From: an uncultured Alistipes sp.
GTDB taxonomy: Bacteria; Bacteroidota; Bacteroidia; Bacteroidales; Rikenellaceae
DNA length: 64,000 nucleotides
Direction of reading: 5' to 3'
Assembly (NCBI RefSeq): GCF_963931675.1
Contig: NZ_OZ007039.1
Location: 1,459,657 to 1,523,656, forward strand
Both the position numbers and the translations under genes were made by a program. Positions 9,744 to 20,233 of the stretch are shown piece after piece. How positions within the stretch are numbered: the stretch's first letter is position 1; every line of letters begins with the position of its first letter. The notes under the pieces were generated by a model. The model did not search any database. It was not told where the DNA came from and worked only from the letters and a program-made list of their open reading frames with translations.

Positions 9744-9774
9744 CAAAGGTAATACTTATATTTAGATAAAACAA
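9744..9774 (-). promoter_or_regulatory. Promoter of the glycogen operon
   Basis: On the minus strand there is TACCTTTG (9744-9751), a perfect TAnnTTTG -7 box, with TTG (9772-9774) 20 bases upstream. This is the Bacteroidota sigma-ABfr layout. The start codon at 9688 leaves a leader of roughly 50 bases. Confidence 0.75.
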
Positions 9775-9844
9775 TTCCAATTTTAGTTTCTAAAAATATT
9801 TAAGAATAACTTAACATTTCTGTTTCACTTGGTTGCATCTTCGG

Positions 9845-10957
9845 TTACGTTTCGAAGAGCGCTTCGATCACGGCATCGGAGAGGAGCATTTTCGGGGCCG
9901 GAATGTTCAGACGCCGGTCGGAAAAGACTACGGTTCCTGATTGCAGCCAGGCGGAGGCCAGTTTTTTCAGTCGGTCGGTCCGTTCCGAACCGAAACGGGC
10001 TTCCGCGTCGCGGAGGTCGATCCCCTCGGCGGTTCGCAGCCGGGTCATGACATATTCGTTGAAGCGGTCGCGGTCGGAGAGGGTTTCGGTTTCGGGGGCT
10101 TCGCCGTTGATGTAGCGTTCGACGGATGCGACGTTCCAGTGTCGTTCCCGGCCGTCGAAGGAGTGGGCGGCGGGGCCGATTCCGAGGTATTTCGAGCCGT
10201 TCCAGTAGGCGGCGTTGTGGCGGGCGCGACATCCGGGGCGTGCGAAATTCGAGACCTCGTAGTGTTCGAATCCGGCTCGGGTGAGGGTTTCGTGTACGAG
10301 GGCGAATTCCGCCTCGCTGACCTCCTCGTCGACCGGGGCGAAGGTTCCGCGTTCCGCCCGGCGGCCGAAAGCGGTTCCGGGCTCGATGGTCAGGTGGTAT
10401 GCCGAGATGTGCTCCACGCCGAGTTCGAGGGTGCGGTCGAGGGTCCTGCGGAGCGAGTCTCCGCCGAAACCGGGGATGCCGAAGATCAGGTCGACGGTGA
10501 TGTTCTCGAATCCGGCATTCCGGGCATCCCGGACGGCCTGAAGGGCCTGTGCGGCGTTGTGTCGGCGGTTCATCAGGCGCAGGCAGTCGTCGTCGAAGGA
10601 CTGGATGCCGATCGAGAGGCGGTCGATGCCGATGCGCCGGAGGGCGTCGAGGTATGGGGAGGTGAGGTCGTCGGGGTTGGCTTCGAGGGTGGTCTCCTCG
10701 ACGTGTGAGCAGTCGAAGATCCGGGCGGCGTGCTCCAGCAGTCCGCCCAGGAGTTCGGGCGGGCAGAGCGAGGGGGTTCCGCCTCCGAAATAGCGGGTCC
10801 GGATCGGCTCCTGTCCCAAATATTCCCTGCGGTGCTCGAGTTCGCGGTGCATGGTGTCGGCGAGGGCGGGCATACGGGCTGTCCCGACCTCCTTGAAGAA
10901 GTCGCAATAGGCGCAGATGCGCTTGCAGAAGGGGATATGGAGGTAGAGTCCGGCCAT
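9845..10957 (-). CDS. hemW: HemW-like radical SAM protein (coproporphyrinogen III oxidase homologue)
   Basis: A 370-residue protein counted from MAGLYLHIPFCK. The open frame runs 47 codons further upstream, but the family always begins at this LYLHIPFC segment. CKRICAYCDFF carries the CxxxCxxC cluster motif of radical SAM enzymes, with a phenylalanine after the last Cys as in HemW. FGGGTPSL and HISAYHLTIEPGT are further HemN/HemW family signatures. HemW proteins bind heme and are thought to be heme chaperones rather than true oxidases. It is a single minus-strand gene between the glycogen operon and pckA. Confidence 0.9.
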   Translation of the reverse strand: MAGLYLHIPFCKRICAYCDFFKEVGTARMPALADTMHRELEHRREYLGQEPIRTRYFGGGTPSLCPPELLGGLLEHAARIFDCSHVEETTLEANPDDLTSPYLDALRRIGIDRLSIGIQSFDDDCLRLMNRRHNAAQALQAVRDARNAGFENITVDLIFGIPGFGGDSLRRTLDRTLELGVEHISAYHLTIEPGTAFGRRAERGTFAPVDEEVSEAEFALVHETLTRAGFEHYEVSNFARPGCRARHNAAYWNGSKYLGIGPAAHSFDGRERHWNVASVERYINGEAPETETLSDRDRFNEYVMTRLRTAEGIDLRDAEARFGSERTDRLKKLASAWLQSGTVVFSDRRLNIPAPKMLLSDAVIEALFET

Positions 10958-11310
10958 AACATCCAAAGTTAATAAAAATAATCGGATCGGCTGAAATTTT
11001 TTTCGGAATGGAAGATTTTTCTTTTCGGGACTGTCATTTCGGAACCCCGGGGACGGGAATTCGGATTCCGGCCCGGTTTTCGCAGGGGTTGTTTCCAAAG
11101 GTTCCGGCGGGTGTTCCAGGGGAGCGGAGCGCTTTCGGAAGGGGCCCCGTGAAGCCCGGGGCGTGATAATAAAAAATTTTCGTAATTTTGACTGTTATTT
11201 TCTTCACAATTCTAAAAGTTTTTTTACCTTTGTGCCGTCCGGGTGTGTACTATTTTGGAATCTCCGGACGTTAGGTTACGGATTGAGGTTTAATTAAAAA
11301 ATAAAAAGTT
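10958..11310. other. Divergent intergenic region between hemW and pckA
   Basis: There is no convincing gene. The region contains GC-rich partial palindromes around 11040-11075 and two TAnnTTTG boxes on the plus strand: TAATTTTG (11183-11190) and TACCTTTG (11225-11232). The second is closer to pckA and probably its -7 element, leaving a leader of about 75 bases. No clean -33 box was found for either. Confidence 0.55.
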
Positions 11311-12915
<1,605 letters not shown>

Positions 12916-12937
12916 TCTTCGATACCGAAAATCTTGT

Positions 12938-12968
12938 GCGGGAGGTCGATGTCGGCCTCCCGCTTTTT
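12938..12968 (+). terminator. pckA terminator
   Basis: An 8-bp GC-rich stem (GCGGGAGG 12938-12945 with CCTCCCGC 12956-12963) is followed by TTTTTG. It lies directly downstream of pckA. Confidence 0.85.
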
Positions 12969-13003
12969 GTGCGGTCGGGGACGACAAGAACCGGAAATTT
13001 TCG

Positions 13004-13011
13004 TAATTTTG
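13004..13011 (+). promoter_or_regulatory. -7 box upstream of the serine hydrolase gene
   Basis: TAATTTTG matches TAnnTTTG and lies 44 bases before the ATG at 13056 and 41 bases beyond the pckA terminator. The -33 box is not obvious. Confidence 0.5.
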
Positions 13012-13055
13012 GCGGAAACCGTTCCTGCCGGAATCTCCTTTTCGAGAATTACGCT

Positions 13056-14462
13056 ATGATAAGAAAGTTGCAATTGCTGGTTGTTTTGTTGCTGTTTCTG
13101 CCGTTGGGCAGTGCGGCGCAGGAGCCTGCCGGGGTCTGGGAGGGCACCCTTTCGATGGATGCTGCCAGCCTGCGGCTCGTTTTCCGCATCGCGGCATCGC
13201 CCGACGGCTATACGGCGACGTTGGACAGCCCCGATCAGGGGGTGCGGGGAATCCCGGTCGATTCGGTCGCCTTCCGCGGCGGGGAGCTGACGTTCCGGAT
13301 CGGGGCCCTGAACGCTTCGTTCCGCGGGAATCTGCTGCCGGGCGGGATGCTGATGGGGGAGTTTGTACAGTTCGGACGCTCTTCGATGCTGCTGTTTACG
13401 CGACGGGAGGCTCCGCGGCGCCCCCAAACCCCGCAGCCGCCCTTTCCGTATGCGACCCGGGAGGTGACCTTTCCGAGCCGGGCGGCGGGAGTGACGCTTG
13501 CGGGGACGCTGACACTTCCCGACTCGCTGCCGCTGCGGGCGGCGGTTGTGCTGGTGACGGGCAGCGGCCTGCAGAACCGCGACGAGGAGCTTTTCGACCA
13601 TAAGCCGTTCTGGGTGATTGCCGATTACCTGACCCGCCGGGGCATTGCCGTGCTGCGTTACGACGATCGGGGCTTCGGCGCTTCGGAGGCGGAACAGCGG
13701 GCGCTGCTGGCGGATGCCACGACGGCGGATTTCGCGCTTGATGCCCTGGGAGCCGTCGACTGGTTGCGGGCGCAACCGGGTTTCGATGCGGTGCGGATCG
13801 GAATCCTCGGCCACAGCGAGGGCGGGACGATCGCCTTCCTGGCGGCTGCGGAGGAGCCTGCGGTGGCGTTTGTAGTGTCGCTGGCGGGCGGTTTGGTGCC
13901 GGGCGGCCGTCTGAGCCTGCTCCAGAACCGCCGGGCCATGGAGTTGCAGGGGCTGGATGCTCCGATGATCGATGTCTGCTGCCGTCTGATCGGGCGGTGC
14001 CACGCGATGCTGCGGGCGACACCACTGGCGGAACTGCCGGGGCGGTTGTCGGCGCTGAAGGCCGAACTTTCGGCCGATCCGGAGGTGCAGGCCCTGCCGG
14101 AGACGCTCCGCACGCATATCCTCCGCCTGCTGGACGGAGCTGCGGCGTCGCCGTGGGTGTACCATTTCCTGACGTTCGATCCTTCGGAAGCGATCCGCCG
14201 CACGGGCGACCGCCCCGTATTGGCCCTGAACGGGGCTTTGGACCGCCAGGTCGATGCCGGGGTGAATCTTGGGGCGGTCCGGCGGTTGCTCGGTGACTCG
14301 GAACTTCTCACGGTGAAGGAGTACCCGAGTTTGAACCATTTGTTCCAGCACTGTACGACGGGTGACGTTGCGGAGTACGAGACGATCGAAGAGACCTTTT
14401 CTCCCGCGGTGCTGGCCGATCTGGCGGCCTGGATCGGGTCGCTCAGGCCGCTTGGCGAGTAG
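13056..14462 (+). CDS. Secreted alpha/beta-hydrolase
   Basis: A 468-residue protein. The start was placed at MIRKLQLLVVLLLFLPLGSA, a classic signal peptide; the frame is open far upstream through pckA, so longer starts were rejected. An N-terminal beta-rich domain (about 20-110) precedes an alpha/beta-hydrolase domain: YDDRGFGASEA (oxyanion region), LGHSEGG with the nucleophile Ser near residue 254, LNGALDRQVD (acid) and YPSLNHLFQ (His). This arrangement is seen in Bacteroidota periplasmic or surface esterases and peptidases annotated only as alpha/beta hydrolase. The substrate is unknown. It converges with frr and shares the terminator region at 14573-14604. Confidence 0.85.
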   Translation: MIRKLQLLVVLLLFLPLGSAAQEPAGVWEGTLSMDAASLRLVFRIAASPDGYTATLDSPDQGVRGIPVDSVAFRGGELTFRIGALNASFRGNLLPGGMLMGEFVQFGRSSMLLFTRREAPRRPQTPQPPFPYATREVTFPSRAAGVTLAGTLTLPDSLPLRAAVVLVTGSGLQNRDEELFDHKPFWVIADYLTRRGIAVLRYDDRGFGASEAEQRALLADATTADFALDALGAVDWLRAQPGFDAVRIGILGHSEGGTIAFLAAAEEPAVAFVVSLAGGLVPGGRLSLLQNRRAMELQGLDAPMIDVCCRLIGRCHAMLRATPLAELPGRLSALKAELSADPEVQALPETLRTHILRLLDGAAASPWVYHFLTFDPSEAIRRTGDRPVLALNGALDRQVDAGVNLGAVRRLLGDSELLTVKEYPSLNHLFQHCTTGDVAEYETIEETFSPAVLADLAAWIGSLRPLGE

Positions 14463-14572
14463 GCGGGGCGGGGACCAACCGGAGGCGGGGTGCAGCCTTG
14501 CCTCCGCCTTTCCCGACGCTACTCCGTTTCCACCGCTCATTCTGTCGTCCGCCTTACCCCCCCCCTCTTCAC

Positions 14573-14604
14573 GAAAAATCCGACCGCGGGCAAGCGGTCG
14601 GATT
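14573..14604 (-). terminator. Terminator of the pyrH-tlpA-frr operon
   Basis: A 10-bp stem (ATCCGACCGC 14578-14587 with its complement 14594-14603, loop of 6) is followed on the minus strand by TTTTTCG. It lies between two converging genes and may act on both. Confidence 0.8.
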
Positions 14605-14634
14605 CTTTCGTAAAAGGCGGTTCGTGTCCGGGTC

Positions 14635-15192
14635 TCAGACGGTCATGATCTCCTTCTCCTTTTTGGCGAGGATTTCGTCCAGCGTCTTGGAGAATTTTTC
14701 GAGGAGTTTCTGCGACTGGTTTTCGCCGTCTTTCGATTCATCCTCGGGCATCCCCTCCTTCTGGGCCTTCTTGAAGGCGTCGACGGCATCGCGCCGGGCA
14801 TTCCTCAGGCTGATGCGGGCGGTTTCGGCCTCACCGCGGACCTGTTTGACCAACTCCTTGCGGCGCTCCTCGGTCAGGGGCGGGATCGTGAGGCGGATGG
14901 TTTCGCCGTTGTTCGAGGGGGTGAGCCCGATGTTGGAGTCGAGGATGGCCTTTTCGATGGGGCGGAGCATCTTCTTGTCCCAGGGCTGGATCAGGATGGT
15001 CTTGGCGTCGGGGACGGTGACGCTGGCGGCACCCGATACGGGCACCTGCGAACCGAAATAGTCGACCATAACGCCGTTGAGGACATTGGGCGAGGCTTTT
15101 CCGGCGCGCACGTTGAGGAGTTCCTCTTCGAAATGGTCGATGGCCTTCTGCATCCGGGACGAAGCGTCGTTGAGAATAGTCTTGGTATCCAT
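14635..15192 (-). CDS. frr: Ribosome recycling factor
   Basis: A 185-residue protein of exactly the usual RRF length. Family signatures seen: LLNVRAGKASPNVL near the N terminus, GAASVTVPDAKTILIQPWD in the middle, and NIGLTPSNNGETIRLTIPPLTEERR after it. RRF splits post-termination ribosomes together with EF-G. It lies 48 bases after the thioredoxin-like gene and downstream of pyrH; pyrH and frr are neighbours in very many bacteria. Confidence 0.97.
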   Translation of the reverse strand: MDTKTILNDASSRMQKAIDHFEEELLNVRAGKASPNVLNGVMVDYFGSQVPVSGAASVTVPDAKTILIQPWDKKMLRPIEKAILDSNIGLTPSNNGETIRLTIPPLTEERRKELVKQVRGEAETARISLRNARRDAVDAFKKAQKEGMPEDESKDGENQSQKLLEKFSKTLDEILAKKEKEIMTV

Positions 15193-15240
15193 ATTGCAAG
15201 TATCGGTTTGATTTATTGTCGTTTTCTCTCGGTCGGTGGA

Positions 15241-15849
15241 TTATTCGGCCTTTTCGAGGGTAGCTTCGATGGTTTGGATCAGCTCCTTGAATTCCAGGTT
15301 GTCGAAACCTACGGTTGCCGTGACGACCCTGCCCTTGGCATCGATGAGGAAGTTGCGGGGGATGTAGTTCGATGCGAAGCGGTCATAGACGGTGCGTGTG
15401 GGGTCGAGTCCCATGGGGAATTCGTATCCGGTCTTTTCGCGGAATGCGGCGACGTCGGCCCGGCTCTCGCCGCGCGAGACGGGCAGGAAGACGAAAGGTT
15501 GTCCGGCGAACCGGTCGATGATCTCCTTTTGGACGTGTGTCAGCTCTTCGCGGCAGGGCGGGCACCATGTGGCCCAGAAGTTGAGCAGGACGACCTTTCC
15601 GCGGAGTTCGGCGAGCGAGACCGTGCTTCCGTCGAACATCTCGACGGTGAAGTCCGGGGCCATGTCTCCGGCCTTGACGAGTGTTGTGGCCTCGATTTCG
15701 TTTGTTTCGCGGGCGGGTTTGTTGTTCGTTTCGCGGGCGGGTTCATTGCCGGAGGGAAGCAGGGCGATGACGGCGATGATGACGACGATTAGCGCGATCA
15801 TGATCCACAGCTGGCGGTTGCTTTTTCTGCGGGGTTTTCGGATGGGCAT
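15241..15849 (-). CDS. TlpA-like membrane-anchored thioredoxin-fold protein
   Basis: A 202-residue protein with a single N-terminal membrane segment (about 14-32) after a basic start, so it is an inner-membrane-anchored periplasmic thiol-disulfide protein. LLNFWATWCPPCREEL carries the WCPPC redox motif near residues 94-98. The linker contains a small tandem repeat, PARETN twice. TlpA/ResA-like proteins reduce periplasmic disulfides, for example in cytochrome maturation. It starts 4 bases after the pyrH stop and sits between pyrH and frr, an unusual inserted partner for this housekeeping pair. Confidence 0.88.
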   Translation of the reverse strand: MPIRKPRRKSNRQLWIMIALIVVIIAVIALLPSGNEPARETNNKPARETNEIEATTLVKAGDMAPDFTVEMFDGSTVSLAELRGKVVLLNFWATWCPPCREELTHVQKEIIDRFAGQPFVFLPVSRGESRADVAAFREKTGYEFPMGLDPTRTVYDRFASNYIPRNFLIDAKGRVVTATVGFDNLEFKELIQTIEATLEKAE

Positions 15850-15853
15850 AGAA

Positions 15854-16561
15854 TCAGTGTTTTACGAGGGTTCCGATGGGTTCGCCGGCGAGGACCCGTT
15901 CGAGGTTGCCGGGGGTATCCATGTCGAATACGATGATTTTGAGGCCGTTTTCGCGGCAGAGGGTGAAGGCCGTAAGGTCCATGACTTTCAGACGGCGGTC
16001 GAGTACCTCCTCGAAGGTGATTTCGGCGAATTTCGTGGCCGTGGGGTCCTTTTCTGGGTCGGCGGTGTAGACCCCGTCGACGCGGGTCCCCTTCAGCAGC
16101 ACGTCGGCTTCGATCTCGATGCCGCGCAGCGCCGATGCGGAATCGGTGGTGAAGTAGGGGTTGGAGGTGCCTCCGCCGATGATGACGACGTATCCGGCCT
16201 GGAGGTACTCGATGGCGCGGGCCTTGGAGAAGTATTCTCCGATGGGTTCCATGCGGATCGAGGTGAGGACCTTGCACTTGACCCCGTTGTCTTCGAGTGC
16301 GGATTGCAGGGCCAGGGAGTTGATGATCGTGGCGAGCATTCCCATCTGGTCGCCCTTCACGCGGTCGAAGCCCTTTTTGGCTCCGGAGAGCCCGCGGAAG
16401 ATGTTGCCTCCTCCGATGACGATTCCGATCTGGACGCCCGTAGCGGCCGCGGCCTTGATCTGTTCGGCGTAGGATTGCAGCACTTCGGGCGAGAGACCGT
16501 ATTTCTGAGCACCCTGGAGCGATTCGCCGCTCAACTTCAGGAGTATCCGTTTGTATTTCAT
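15854..16561 (-). CDS. pyrH: UMP kinase
   Basis: A 235-residue amino-acid-kinase-fold protein of normal length. KRILLKLSGESLQG at the N terminus is the family start. GIVIGGGNIFRG (about 46-57) and ADVLLKGTRVDGVYTADPEKDP (in the middle) are diagnostic of bacterial UMP kinase. It phosphorylates UMP to UDP in the cytoplasm. It heads the pyrH-tlpA-frr operon. A near-match -7 box (TATCTTCG on the minus strand, about 16584-16591) lies 23 bases upstream. Confidence 0.96.
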   Translation of the reverse strand: MKYKRILLKLSGESLQGAQKYGLSPEVLQSYAEQIKAAAATGVQIGIVIGGGNIFRGLSGAKKGFDRVKGDQMGMLATIINSLALQSALEDNGVKCKVLTSIRMEPIGEYFSKARAIEYLQAGYVVIIGGGTSNPYFTTDSASALRGIEIEADVLLKGTRVDGVYTADPEKDPTATKFAEITFEEVLDRRLKVMDLTAFTLCRENGLKIIVFDMDTPGNLERVLAGEPIGTLVKH

Positions 16562-16626
16562 CGCGCGTATGATTTAACCGTTATGCGAAGATAGGAAAAT
16601 TTTCGAAAAAATTCTCTATTATTTCG

Positions 16627-16634
16627 TATCTTTG
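16627..16634 (+). promoter_or_regulatory. dxs -7 box, leaving almost no leader
   Basis: TATCTTTG fits TAnnTTTG exactly and ends 8 bases before the dxs ATG (16643). With the usual distance to the transcription start, the mRNA would begin at or within a few bases of the start codon. Confidence 0.6.
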
Positions 16635-16642
16635 TCTCCCAA

Positions 16643-18547
16643 ATGTCGTGCGAAGATCATAAACTGCTGGACCGGATTTCGTCGCCGCGGGAGCTGAAGC
16701 AACTCACGCCGGAGGAGTTGCGCCGTTACTGCGACGAGTTGCGGCACTACATCATCGAGGAGTGTTCGGTGAATCCGGGGCACCTGGCATCGAGCCTCGG
16801 GACCGTGGAACTGGCTGCGGCTCTGCACTATGTCTACGATACGCCGGAGGACCGGATCGTCTGGGACGTCGGACACCAGACCTACGCCCACAAGATCATC
16901 ACGGGACGCCGCGAAGCGTTTCGCACCAAACGGCAGTTGGGCGGGATCAGCGGTTTCCCGCGCATGTCCGAGAGCGAGTACGACGCTTTCGGGGGCGGTC
17001 ATGCCTCGGTGTCGATCTCGGCGGCTTTCGGTATGGCCAAGGCGGCCGAACTGCGGGGCGAGAAATACCACGTCGTGGCTGTGATCGGCGACGGTTCGAT
17101 GACCGGCGGCCTGGCCTTCGAGGGGCTGAACAACGCCGGAGCCTCGAAACGGACGAACCTGCTGGTGATTCTCAACGACAACAACATGGCCATCGACCAG
17201 GCCACGGGAGCGCTGAAAAACTACCTGCTGAAGATCTCCACGTCGGTGCACTACAACCGCTTCAAACAGCGGCTGTGGGACATCCTGTCGCATACGCCGC
17301 GGCTGTTGCGCCTCTGCCAGAAGGCGGGCAACGCCGTCAAACAGGGGCTGCTGAACAAGAGCAACTTCTTCGAGAGCCTCAATTTCCGCTACTTCGGACC
17401 GGTGGACGGCCACAACCTCAAGGAGTTGGTGCGGACACTTCGAGCGATGCGCGACATCGAGGGTCCGAAACTGCTGCACGTCTTGACGGTGAAGGGCAAA
17501 GGCTACCTGCCCGCCGAGCACGACCAGCCGGTATGGCACGCTCCCGGGCGCTTCAATCCCGATACGGGCGAGCGTATCGCACCCCCGGAGGGTCCGGCCC
17601 GCTACCAGGATGTCTTCGGCGAGACGCTGCTCGAACTGGCCCGGCGTGACAAGCGGGTCGTGGGCGTCACGCCCGCCATGCCGACAGGCTGTTCGATGAA
17701 TATCCTCCTGCGCGAGATGCCCGACCGCTGTTTTGATGTCGGAATTGCCGAGGGGCACGCCGTGACCTTCTCGGCGGGACTCGCCGCCGCGGGGATGGTC
17801 CCCTTTTGCAACATCTACTCGACCTTCATGCAGCGCGCCTACGACAACGTGATTCACGACGTGGCGATCCAGGACCTTCCGGTGGTGATGTGCCTCGACC
17901 GGGGCGGGCTGGTCGGCGAGGACGGCGTCACCCACCACGGCGTCTTCGACATGGAGGCCTTCCGGGCCATCCCGGGACTGACGATCGCCGCTCCGATGAA
18001 CGAACCCGAACTCCGCAACCTGATGTATACGGCACTCCAGTCCGGCCATCCCTTCATGATCCGCTATCCGCGCGGGTGCGGCGAAGGACTGCCGTGGCGC
18101 GGTGTGGCGTTCGAGGCGCTGCCGGTGGGCCGGGGACGGAAACTGCGCGAGGGGAGCGATGTGGCGCTGGTGACCGTCGGAACGGTCGGGAATGCCGCGG
18201 CCCGTGCGGCCGAACGCGCTGCGGCCGCGGGCGTCGAAGCGGCCCATTACGACCTGCGTTTCGTGAAACCCCTTGATGAGACGCTGCTCGACGAGGTGGG
18301 GCGCCGCTTCCGGCGGGTCGTCACCGTCGAGGACGGCTGTCTGTGCGGCGGGGTCGGCGAGGCCGTCACGGTCTTCTTCACCTCTCGCGGATACGACGTG
18401 CAGGTTACGCGCCTCGGCATCGGCGATGCGTGGGTCGAGCACGGAACTCCCGCGCAGTTGAGGGCCCTTTGCGGCTATGACGAGGAGGGAATCCTCCGGG
18501 CGCTGCTTTCAGCCCGCTTTCCGGGACCGTCGGCCGAACGGGAATAA
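16643..18547 (+). CDS. dxs: 1-deoxy-D-xylulose-5-phosphate synthase
   Basis: A 634-residue transketolase-fold enzyme of standard length. [34 protein letters not shown] (the ThDP-binding GDG...N motif, about 152-169) and [16 protein letters not shown] match DXS closely. The C-terminal half has the pyrimidine-binding and transketolase C domains ([15 protein letters not shown]). It condenses pyruvate and glyceraldehyde-3-phosphate, the first step of the MEP isoprenoid pathway and a precursor route for thiamine and pyridoxal. The start [12 protein letters not shown] aligns with the normal family start. Confidence 0.96.
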   Translation: MSCEDHKLLDRISSPRELKQLTPEELRRYCDELRHYIIEECSVNPGHLASSLGTVELAAALHYVYDTPEDRIVWDVGHQTYAHKIITGRREAFRTKRQLGGISGFPRMSESEYDAFGGGHASVSISAAFGMAKAAELRGEKYHVVAVIGDGSMTGGLAFEGLNNAGASKRTNLLVILNDNNMAIDQATGALKNYLLKISTSVHYNRFKQRLWDILSHTPRLLRLCQKAGNAVKQGLLNKSNFFESLNFRYFGPVDGHNLKELVRTLRAMRDIEGPKLLHVLTVKGKGYLPAEHDQPVWHAPGRFNPDTGERIAPPEGPARYQDVFGETLLELARRDKRVVGVTPAMPTGCSMNILLREMPDRCFDVGIAEGHAVTFSAGLAAAGMVPFCNIYSTFMQRAYDNVIHDVAIQDLPVVMCLDRGGLVGEDGVTHHGVFDMEAFRAIPGLTIAAPMNEPELRNLMYTALQSGHPFMIRYPRGCGEGLPWRGVAFEALPVGRGRKLREGSDVALVTVGTVGNAAARAAERAAAAGVEAAHYDLRFVKPLDETLLDEVGRRFRRVVTVEDGCLCGGVGEAVTVFFTSRGYDVQVTRLGIGDAWVEHGTPAQLRALCGYDEEGILRALLSARFPGPSAERE

Positions 18548-18616
18548 CTCTTTTTCCCTTGCTGTATATGCTGCTCCGAAGGGGTGAAAATCCCTGTCGG
18601 ACGGATTTCCTGCGTG

Positions 18617-19372
18617 TTACATCGTGAACACCCAGTTGTCGTCGCGGCTCCGGGCCGCATCGAACTGGAATCCTTCCCATTCGAAGGTTTTCAGGGATTC
18701 GGGATCGTCGATCCGGCCTTTCAGCGCAAAACGTGCCATCTCGCCGCGGCACATCTTCGTATAGATGACGATGGTTTTCAGCCGGTCGCCTTCGTGGATC
18801 CGGAACTCCGGGGTGATGATCCGCACCTCGCGGGCGAGGCGCCGCCAGTCGAAAAGGCGTTTCATCTCGCCGCTGGCCAGATTCAGCAGCACGCCGTCGT
18901 CGGCCTGGATTTTGCGGATGAAACCGTCGGTGAGGCGTTGCCGCCAGAAGTCGAAACGTGTCTGCTCCTCCTCGCCCGGCAGGATGGTGTCGCCTTCGAG
19001 CCGGTAGGGTCGGATGGCGTCCAGCGGGCGGAGCAGCCCGTAGAGAAACGAGGTGATGTTCAGATGCTCCTGGGCATATTCGAAATCGTCGTCGGTGAAA
19101 CTCCCCGGGTCGAGCCGCTTGAAGACGATTCCCGTGTAGGCCGCCAGGGCCGCCTGGCTCTCGGCGTCGTGGAACGAGGCGTAGCGGCGTCGGTTTTCAG
19201 CGGCGATCGTGCGGTTTACGCGCAGGATCCGGGCCAGGTCGTCGGCCGGAAGCGAGGCCAGGGCTGCGGCCGCCGCATCGGCTTCCCGCTGGAAGCGGGG
19301 TTCGGTGGTGCGGGGCGTGCGGATCGCGGTGTGGTCCGCCATCGTCTTGGCACAGGAGAGCAGGATTTGCAT
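18617..19372 (-). CDS. yaaA: YaaA-family peroxide stress protein (DUF328/UPF0246)
   Basis: A 251-residue protein of normal family length. It begins MQILLSCAKTM as the family does. AYTGIVFKRLDPGSF, LYGLLRPLDAIRPYRLEG and YTKMCRGEMARF are conserved YaaA blocks. E. coli YaaA lowers free iron and DNA damage during peroxide stress and binds DNA. It converges with dxs (69-base gap with no clear terminator) and follows the radical SAM gene on the same strand after 38 bases, so the two may be co-transcribed. Confidence 0.93.
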   Translation of the reverse strand: MQILLSCAKTMADHTAIRTPRTTEPRFQREADAAAAALASLPADDLARILRVNRTIAAENRRRYASFHDAESQAALAAYTGIVFKRLDPGSFTDDDFEYAQEHLNITSFLYGLLRPLDAIRPYRLEGDTILPGEEEQTRFDFWRQRLTDGFIRKIQADDGVLLNLASGEMKRLFDWRRLAREVRIITPEFRIHEGDRLKTIVIYTKMCRGEMARFALKGRIDDPESLKTFEWEGFQFDAARSRDDNWVFTM

Positions 19373-19410
19373 GGCGGTCCGGATTTTGCGGTTCGGAATC
19401 GGACGGCTGC

Positions 19411-20184
19411 TCAGGCGACGGAGCAGGAAATGCCCAGCGCCTCGACCCGGGCGGCAATGCGCTGCAACTCCTCGCGGGAGACCTTTTCGAGCGTCGGGCA
19501 GGGGGTGTCGCGGTCGAGCGAGTAGACCATCACCTGCCGCGGGCGGATTTCGGCGACGAGCCGCAGCCAGGCCGAGACCTCCTCTTCGGTGGTGTTGTCG
19601 ATCGTCTCTCCGTGGCAGGTGCCGCGCAGGAACATCGTCTGCAGGATCATCCGCCCCTCGAAACGCTTCATCCGCTCGACGATGTCGCGGACCGCATAGG
19701 CGGGATTCTGCGGGTTGTCGATCCGCCGCACGGTGGCGTCGAAGGCCGAGTCGAGTTTCAGGATGTTGTTGTCTACGCGCAGCAGCGCCCGCCGGACCTC
19801 CTCGCGGTGGATCTGCGTGGCGTTCGACAGGACGGAGACCTTCGCTCCGGGACAGTAGCAGTCGCGCAGCGCCAGCGTGTCGTCGATCACCCCTTCGAAA
19901 TCGGGGTGGAGGGTCGGTTCACCGTTCCCGGCAAAGGTGATGACATCGGGCGGCGTACCGGCTTCGGACATGCCTTTCAGGGCGGTTTCGAGGTGCGTGC
20001 GCACCTCCTCCCGGGCGTTGAAACGCCGCCCGCCGGGGTGCTCGGCATTCCAGCCGCACTCGCAGTAGATGCAGTCGAACGAGCAGAGTTTCGACTCGGT
20101 GGGCAGCAGGTTGACCCCGAGCGAAAGGCCCAGGCGCCGCGAATGCACCGGGCCGTAGATGATGTCGTGATACAAGGATGTCAT
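19411..20184 (-). CDS. Radical SAM protein of unknown substrate
   Basis: A 257-residue protein. FDCIYCECGW carries the last Cys residues of a radical SAM cluster motif: C33-S-F-D-C37-I-Y-C40 fits CxxxCxxC. TFAGNGEPTLHPDF is the GGE-like SAM-binding segment. The opening IIYGPVHSRRLGLSLGVNLLP is shared by a widespread group of small radical SAM proteins annotated only by domain, some near wyosine or molybdopterin genes elsewhere. The substrate cannot be inferred. It is divergent from the symporter gene, with 49 bases between them, and upstream of yaaA. Confidence 0.85.
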   Translation of the reverse strand: MTSLYHDIIYGPVHSRRLGLSLGVNLLPTESKLCSFDCIYCECGWNAEHPGGRRFNAREEVRTHLETALKGMSEAGTPPDVITFAGNGEPTLHPDFEGVIDDTLALRDCYCPGAKVSVLSNATQIHREEVRRALLRVDNNILKLDSAFDATVRRIDNPQNPAYAVRDIVERMKRFEGRMILQTMFLRGTCHGETIDNTTEEEVSAWLRLVAEIRPRQVMVYSLDRDTPCPTLEKVSREELQRIAARVEALGISCSVA

Positions 20185-20233
20185 ACGGCAAAAGTAGCGA
20201 ATTTTTTCGTACCTTTACAAAAATTGTTCTCCG

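Noticed and set aside
10958..11098. The 47-codon upstream extension of hemW
   Set aside because: The family starts at the LYLHIPFC segment. The extension is low-complexity and unlike any HemW N terminus.
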